The notes under the pieces: generated by a model
Seen by the model: only the letters and a program-made list of their open reading frames with translations
Database searches by the model: none
What the model was told of the DNA's origin: nothing
Made by a program: the position numbers and the translations under genes
Assembly (NCBI RefSeq): GCF_018853465.1
Contig: NZ_JABBOU010000093.1
Span: forward strand, 1-47,311
Direction of reading: 5' to 3'
DNA length: 47,311 bases
DNA from: Acidithiobacillus montserratensis
GTDB lineage: Bacteria; Pseudomonadota; Gammaproteobacteria; Acidithiobacillales; Acidithiobacillaceae
In this document: in pieces, positions 43,375 through 47,311 of the stretch
How positions within the stretch are numbered: position 1 is the first letter of the stretch
How the letters are laid out: every line of letters starts with the position of its first letter

Positions 43375-43697
43375 ATGACTGAAATTCTGCAGCTTCCTAA
43401 ACTCCCTATCCGCCACGTCCAGGATCTCGGTGATCATTACCAGGTCGCGGCGAAAGGCGACAAATTTCTACTGCTTGCCCCACCCGCTATAGTGCGCTTA
43501 ATCGCCGTGGCTGCCCACTTCAGACATGCGCAGATACATCCATGCACGGCATGCGTGTCCTCATCCAGATCGATCGTAAACGCTATCGCCGCAAAGTCTG
43601 CGGCAAAACTGGGTTCAAGCTAATAAGGGCCATGGACACCAAATGGTTGGCGATTACTCGATACGCCCCTGTTGCCGACAGTTCTGGTGGTCAATAG
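43375..43697 (+). pseudogene. ISL3-type transposase N-terminal relic
   Basis: Starts MTEILQLPKLPIRHVQDLGD then HYQVAAKGDKFLLLAPPA, the usual opening of ISL3-like transposases. After a frameshift it continues DTSMHGMRVLIQIDRKRYRR, KVCGKTGFK and AMDTKWLAITR, the second zinc-binding part and its end. Several Cys ligands are lost and everything with the catalytic core is missing. It is a fossil of another insertion sequence between immunity and lysozyme genes. It ends where the lysozyme frame starts. Confidence 0.7.
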
Positions 43698-44170
43698 TGA
43701 TTAGGCTACTTTCTCAACTCCAATCTCAAGAATCCTATCGCCGCTTCGTCTACGACGATGCAACAGGGCATGAGATCGTCCCCGGCTATACGGTTCAGGG
43801 TAACCCCACCATTGGCTATGGCCGCAATCTGATCGCCCAAGGGATATCCGAAGAGGAAGCGCGCGTTCTTTTGGAACGGGACGTCGCGCGAGCTTGGCAC
43901 GAAGTGCGCGAGCATTTGCCCTGGGCGGAGAGCCAACTGTCCGTGGTGCGCTTTGCGGTGCTGGTGAACATGACGTTCAATTTGGGGATTCAGGGATTGC
44001 TGGGTTTTCACGAGATGCTCCAGGCCTTGCAGCAGGGTGACTACGCCGGCGCTGCGGATGCCATGGTTCAGAGTCTTTGGTACCAGCAGACCGGGGAACG
44101 GGCGCGCACCTTGGTGGAACAGATGCGTAGCAATCGATGGCCGGCATTGCCAAGGACCACGGCGTTGTGA
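43697..44170 (+). CDS. Phage-type lysozyme (GH24, endolysin-like)
   Basis: Predicted 157 residues from GTG at 43697. Glu12 and Asp21 in QESYRRFVYDDATG, and Thr38 in NPTIGYGRNL, align with the catalytic Glu11, Asp20 and Thr26 of T4 lysozyme, with a 12-residue insertion between them. FAVLVNMTFNLGIQGLLGF is the conserved second-lobe helix. It cleaves peptidoglycan. There is no signal peptide, so it would need a holin, lysis or a secretion route. Its TGA overlaps the GTG of patatin 2, indicating cotranslation. A role in toxin release or as a companion effector is inference. Confidence 0.85.
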   Translation: MIRLLSQLQSQESYRRFVYDDATGHEIVPGYTVQGNPTIGYGRNLIAQGISEEEARVLLERDVARAWHEVREHLPWAESQLSVVRFAVLVNMTFNLGIQGLLGFHEMLQALQQGDYAGAADAMVQSLWYQQTGERARTLVEQMRSNRWPALPRTTAL

Positions 44171-45006
44171 ACCATCCGGTTGCGGGGTCCAAAAAGCCGA
44201 TCCAGGTAGCGCTGAGCGGCTCCGGTTTTCTGCTGCCCGTGCATTTGGGGGCATTGCAGGCCATCGAAGCCGCCGGGTACCGTGTCTCTGCTTTGAGTGG
44301 TACGTCGGGTGGCGCTATCGTGGCCGTCCTTTACGCGGTGCATCGAGACATTCCGTCTTTGGTGAACCTCGTCCTGGATACCGACTGGCAACCGTTCATG
44401 AATTTCGACTCCTGGACCAACGGCTGGCGTCTCCTGACCCGGCGGGGTATCTGCGCGACCGCAGCCCTCGATGCTTTTCTGACCCGGCACACACAAGGAC
44501 AATCCTTTGCCGACCTTGACCTGGAGCTTTTCGTCTGCGCTACGGACTTGCTGCGTGGGCAACGCACCGTTTTCTGTCGAGCGGAAACGCCGGAACTGCC
44601 TGTCGCAAAGGCAGCCAGAGCGTCGTCCTCGTTGCCTTTTGTCTATCCACCCAAGCGGGTCGATGGGAGGCTCTATGTGGATGGCGGTCTGACCGACGAC
44701 ATACCGGGCGACGTGCTTCCCAAAGATAGCGAGGTTCCTTCTGTCGGCGTCTACTTGACGGGAGAACCACCCAGGCTTCACGGGAACGAACCGACGCTTT
44801 TCGCCCTGGCATCGCTGAGCGTGCGCGATCTGCTGCGTGGGCAGGAATACCTGGACCGGCATGCCGCGCCGTGGGTGCGCTTTCTTCCGGTGGACACCGG
44901 AAACCTGAACATGCTGGACGCCCGGATGCCCAGGACGGACCGGGAACAACTCATGGAGCTTGGACGGGTCGGCATGGAAAAGCTCTTGCAAAATCTCGCC
45001 GCGTAG
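44167..45006 (+). CDS. Patatin-like phospholipase, copy 2
   Basis: Predicted 279 residues from GTG at 44167, whose GTGA overlaps the lysozyme stop and has AAGGA upstream; an in-frame ATG at 44137 would add ten residues. The active Ser47 is in SGTSGGA, the Asp in YVDGGLTDD. It is closely similar over its whole length to the patatin at 34835, including the variant oxyanion loop LSGSGFLLPVHLGAL. It follows the second Rhs/immunity pair, as copy 1 follows the first. Substrate is unknown; phospholipid hydrolysis is the family activity. Confidence 0.9.
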   Translation: MNHPVAGSKKPIQVALSGSGFLLPVHLGALQAIEAAGYRVSALSGTSGGAIVAVLYAVHRDIPSLVNLVLDTDWQPFMNFDSWTNGWRLLTRRGICATAALDAFLTRHTQGQSFADLDLELFVCATDLLRGQRTVFCRAETPELPVAKAARASSSLPFVYPPKRVDGRLYVDGGLTDDIPGDVLPKDSEVPSVGVYLTGEPPRLHGNEPTLFALASLSVRDLLRGQEYLDRHAAPWVRFLPVDTGNLNMLDARMPRTDREQLMELGRVGMEKLLQNLAA

Positions 45007-45040
45007 AAAAATAGACGGCCACCCCATAAACATCTATCAT

Positions 45041-45065
45041 TGACCTCGTAATCTCCTGTGTACGA
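45041..45065 (+). repeat. Solitary subterminal site C of the transposon left end
   Basis: CTCGTAATCTCCTGTGTACG (core at 45046) matches site C of the left ends (TCGTAATTACCTGTGTACG). It lies just before the ORF6N and transposase genes, as if a smaller ISL3 element had its left end overwritten by the patatin cargo. Confidence 0.65.
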
Positions 45066-45072
45066 GAACGAA

Positions 45073-45615
45073 ATGACCGTAGCCGAACCCATGCAGGTAG
45101 AAGCCCTTGCACAGCGGATTTACCGCATACGTGGGCTGCGCGTCATGCTCGATGCTGACCTGGCGGAACTCTACGGGGTCACCACCAAACGGCTCAATGA
45201 GCAGGTCAAGCGCAATTCGGACCGTTTCCCGTCGGACTTCATGTTCCAACTGGACGATGAGGAGTATGCGGCTTTGAGGTCGCAATTCGCGACCTCAAAC
45301 ACCGGGCGTGGTGGCCGCCGGTATCTGCCCTACGCCTTTACCGAACATGGGGCTATCATGGCGGCCACAGTGCTCAACTCCGCCAAGGCCATCGAGATGA
45401 GCGTTTTCGTGGTGCGGGCCTTTGTCCAGTTGCGCGAAATACTGGCAACCCACCAGGAACTGGCCGAGAAACTAGACGCGCTGGAGCGCACCGTATCCAC
45501 CCACGATCAGGCCATCGCCGGGTTGATCAACGCCATCCGGGAGTTGACCCACACTCCTCCGTCCAGGTCTCGCCCTATCGGGTTCACGGCTGACATCCAT
45601 GGTGACGGGCAGTAG
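45073..45615 (+). CDS. ORF6N domain protein
   Basis: Predicted 180 residues from the ATG at 45073; GTG at 45058 is an alternative inside the site C repeat. The N-terminal half has the ORF6N pattern: IYRIRGLRVMLDADLAELYG, TTKRLNEQVKRNSDRFPSDF, MFQLDDEEYAAL and YAFTEHGAIMAATVLNS. Phage antirepressors and many mobile-element regulators use it to bind DNA. A coiled-coil tail follows. It lies 19 bases before the transposase gene, so it may regulate transposition or the cargo. Confidence 0.88.
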   Translation: MTVAEPMQVEALAQRIYRIRGLRVMLDADLAELYGVTTKRLNEQVKRNSDRFPSDFMFQLDDEEYAALRSQFATSNTGRGGRRYLPYAFTEHGAIMAATVLNSAKAIEMSVFVVRAFVQLREILATHQELAEKLDALERTVSTHDQAIAGLINAIRELTHTPPSRSRPIGFTADIHGDGQ

Positions 45616-45634
45616 TTCACGGCGAGGGCACCCC

Positions 45635-47050
45635 ATGGGCGAGAACCCAGCCTCATTAGAATCACCCCCCGATGCCTCGGCCAATATCATTCGGCTACCT
45701 GGTTACGCGATACGCACCCTACGGGAAACAGGACACGATTATCATATACAGATCGAAACTCTGGCACCGACGGCGGTCTGCCCAGCATGTCAGGGTGTCC
45801 AGTGCGTAGGTTATGGCCGTTCAGAACTACTGGTCCATGACCTGCCCATGCACGGGAAACGGGTGGGTCTCTATATTGACGCCCGGCGCTTCAAATGCCG
45901 GGGCTGCGGCAAAACCTTTATGGAATCGCTGCCTGCAGTGGACGGAAAGCGCCGCATGACGGAGCGACTGGCCCATTGGATCGGCCCTCGTTCGCTCAAC
46001 TATACGTTTACCAGTGTCGCCGAAGAAATCGGCGTTACGGAAGGCACCATTCGCAACATCGCCCACGATTATATTGAGGCGCTGGAGCAGACTCACCACT
46101 TCGAGACGCCGGAATGGATGGGTATCGACGAAATCCATCTGCTGCGTCGCCCCCGCGCCGTGATTACCAATCTGCGGGAAAATACCGCCATTGATCTACT
46201 ACCAGATCGCGGCAAGCGGAGCATTCTGCGGTATCTCGCTGCCCTGAAGCAAAGGGATCGCATCCGCACAGTCGCCATGGATATGTGGCGGCCCTACCGA
46301 GATGCAGTTCATGAAGTGCTGCCTGATGCGTCTGTCGTGGTGGACAAGTTCCATGTTCTACGCATGGCCAACCAGTCTATGGATGAACTTCGCCGCTCGT
46401 TGTCTCGCTCCAAAGATGCTGATCGTTTACGTCGGAGGGCCGCAGGGGTCAAGAAAGATGCCTATCTCTTCCGCAAGCGCGAAAAAGATCTGGACGACAG
46501 TGAGCGCCTGATACTCGATGGCTGGCTGCGGAGCATACCGGAGTTGGGCGAGGCATGGCGACTCAAAGAGGGTTTTTACGGTGTCTACGATGCTGACAAC
46601 AAAAAGGACGCCCACCAACGATACATCGTCTGGGCGGCATCCGTCCCACCCGAGTGCCAGAGCGCCTTTCAACCCATTCTCACGGCTTGGCAGAACTGGG
46701 AGCCTTACATCCTGGCCTACTTCGACCAGCAGGTCACCAACGCCTTTACTGAGAGCCTGAACAGCCTGATCCGCGTCACCAACCGCATGGGCCGGGGCTA
46801 CAGCTTTGAGGTACTGCGGGCGAAGATTCTGTTCACCCGGGGCACCCACAAGAAAACCCTGCAGCGACCGAAATTTCGACGAGAGTCGCTGGGCACCACC
46901 GCTTTCTACCACATGGGGATGGCTCTGCCCTTGGAGTCTGATGAAGACCAAACAGAAATCAACTATGGGGTGGATCTTCGGCTGCTCGCAGAGGCGCTGG
47001 ATACCGGCGGGAATGATACCATACACAAATCGCCTCGCGATCTGGGCTAG
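45635..47050 (+). CDS. ISL3-family transposase
   Basis: Predicted 471 residues from the ATG at 45635 (GAGGG ribosome site); an ATG at 45599 would add 12 residues. Domains in order: zinc ribbon (CPACQGVQCVGYG...FKCRGCGKTF), HTH (SVAEEIGVTEGTIRNIAHDY), DDE core with Asp in MGIDEIH, Asp in VAMDMWRPYRDAV and Glu in NAFTESLNSLIR, and VVVDKFHVLRMAN. It is full-length. It lies at the right end of the 17.75-kb element and is the only intact transposase present, so it most likely moved it. Family members make 8-bp duplications, as seen here. Confidence 0.93.
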   Translation: MGENPASLESPPDASANIIRLPGYAIRTLRETGHDYHIQIETLAPTAVCPACQGVQCVGYGRSELLVHDLPMHGKRVGLYIDARRFKCRGCGKTFMESLPAVDGKRRMTERLAHWIGPRSLNYTFTSVAEEIGVTEGTIRNIAHDYIEALEQTHHFETPEWMGIDEIHLLRRPRAVITNLRENTAIDLLPDRGKRSILRYLAALKQRDRIRTVAMDMWRPYRDAVHEVLPDASVVVDKFHVLRMANQSMDELRRSLSRSKDADRLRRRAAGVKKDAYLFRKREKDLDDSERLILDGWLRSIPELGEAWRLKEGFYGVYDADNKKDAHQRYIVWAASVPPECQSAFQPILTAWQNWEPYILAYFDQQVTNAFTESLNSLIRVTNRMGRGYSFEVLRAKILFTRGTHKKTLQRPKFRRESLGTTAFYHMGMALPLESDEDQTEINYGVDLRLLAEALDTGGNDTIHKSPRDLG

Positions 47051-47108
47051 TCCGGTTTTGGACAAATACACAAACGTGGTCAGAGAAGCCTGTGGCCAGG
47101 TTGATGCC

Positions 47109-47134
47109 TCGTAAACACCAAATTACGAATACCC
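47109..47134 (-). repeat. Right terminal inverted repeat
   Basis: CAAATTACGAATACCC (47119-47134) is the complement of the left end; over 26 bases 22 match. Two further ATACACAA motifs inward (47066-47073 and 47031-47038) resemble the TTGTGTAT of the left-end sites in inverted orientation. Confidence 0.9.
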
Positions 47135-47142
47135 GATAAATC
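47135..47142. repeat. 8-bp target site duplication, right copy
   Basis: GATAAATC, identical to 29377-29384. Confidence 0.9.
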
Positions 47143-47186
47143 AAAAAAGAGCGCATTCCGGATTTATGCTTTCGCATTATTTGCGC

Positions 47187-47311
47187 GTCTATCCGGTGGG
47201 CGAAGATACCTGTCTCGAACTCGAATCGTTGATTTTATCGAACAAATTTTGTCTACCCGGTAGATAAATCAAAAAAGAGCGCATTCCGGATTTATGCTTT
47301 CGCATTATTTG
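47187..47311. repeat. Phased palindrome array, right part
   Basis: A degenerate copy (GTCTATCCGGTGGGC, 47187-47201, centre 47194) and a near-perfect copy (GTCTACCCGGTAGAT, 47251-47265, centre 47258) continue the array 64 bp apart; the spacer sequence at 47136-47184 repeats at 47263-47311 (127 bp later). The array runs past the window end. Confidence 0.9.

Larger units (their letters stand above)
29385..47134. mobile_element. 17.75-kb ISL3-type transposon carrying Rhs toxin modules
   Basis: The outer ends are inverted repeats: 16 perfect bases (GGGTATTCGTAATTTG and its complement), 22 of 26 if extended. An 8-bp duplication GATAAATC flanks it. Removing the element plus one duplication restores TAGATAAATCAAAAAAGAGC, exactly as in the uninterrupted repeat unit at 47249-47311, and restores the 64-bp phase of the palindromes. 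An ISL3-family transposase lies 84 bp from the right end. Cargo is two Rhs proteins, their candidate immunity genes, two patatins, a lysozyme, an ORF6N protein, orphan genes and an older transposase relic. A second left end at 35664 shows it grew stepwise or could move as a shorter unit. Confidence 0.9.

Noticed and set aside
29385..47134. Type VI secretion cargo locus
   Set aside because: No VgrG, Hcp, PAAR or adaptor-type gene is present in the window, so delivery by that system cannot be claimed.

Overview
The window looks like a chromosomal stretch of an acidophilic gammaproteobacterium-like organism, most likely an Acidithiobacillus relative. This rests on moderately high GC housekeeping genes, the mix of gene families and the ISL3/IS5 insertion sequences; no rRNA or complete tRNA confirms it.

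Region 1 (1-8845) is ordinary chromosome: a secreted truncated hemoglobin, a lipoprotein alpha/beta hydrolase, a convergent DUF1641-like helical-repeat protein, then a rightward row of DUF1841, oligoendopeptidase F, class II fumarase and DAHP synthase. Region 2 (8850-12040) is a toxin-antitoxin scrapyard: two intact modules (MazEF, VapBC) lie among decayed pieces of VapB, an addiction-module antitoxin, two ParE toxins, a DUF1778 antitoxin, HigA, a GNAT toxin and RelE, plus a frameshifted DUF29 gene.

Region 3 (12136-24771, all leftward) is a cell-surface polysaccharide cluster: several multi-domain glycosyltransferases, a methyltransferase with a coiled-coil tail and an ABC-2 polysaccharide exporter (permease plus ATPase). 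It is broken by an IS5-type transposase relic, and a DUF4160/DUF2442 cassette sits between the permease and the ATPase, bounded by a 46-bp direct repeat.

Region 4 starts at a 47-nt 3' fragment of tRNA-Glu (25245-25291), a likely attachment site. To its right is a plasmid- or phage-like element: a membrane-anchored HTH protein, a Toprim/RepA-type primase-helicase, a zinc-ribbon protein and an array of 15-bp palindromes (GTCTACCCGGTAGAC) spaced 63-64 bp apart.

Region 5 (29385-47134) is a 17,750-bp transposon inserted in that palindrome array. It has inverted ends (GGGTATTCGTAATTTG...CAAATTACGAATACCC), an 8-bp target duplication (GATAAATC) and an ISL3-family transposase at its right end. Deleting it and one target copy restores the repeat unit found intact at 47249-47311. 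The cargo is two paralogous Rhs/YD-repeat proteins with an N-terminal C39-like peptidase domain and a C-terminal domain resembling polymorphic toxin type 44. Each is followed by a small membrane protein (candidate immunity) and a patatin-like phospholipase. The cargo also has a GH24 lysozyme, a truncated third Rhs start with orphan downstream genes, and an ORF6N regulator. Three Rhs starts share one promoter layout (TTGCAT-16 nt-TATCTT), and a second copy of the transposon left end lies inside at 35664. This mobile toxin/immunity/lipase/lysozyme island is the strongest candidate for an undescribed system. No type VI or other dedicated secretion gene is visible.
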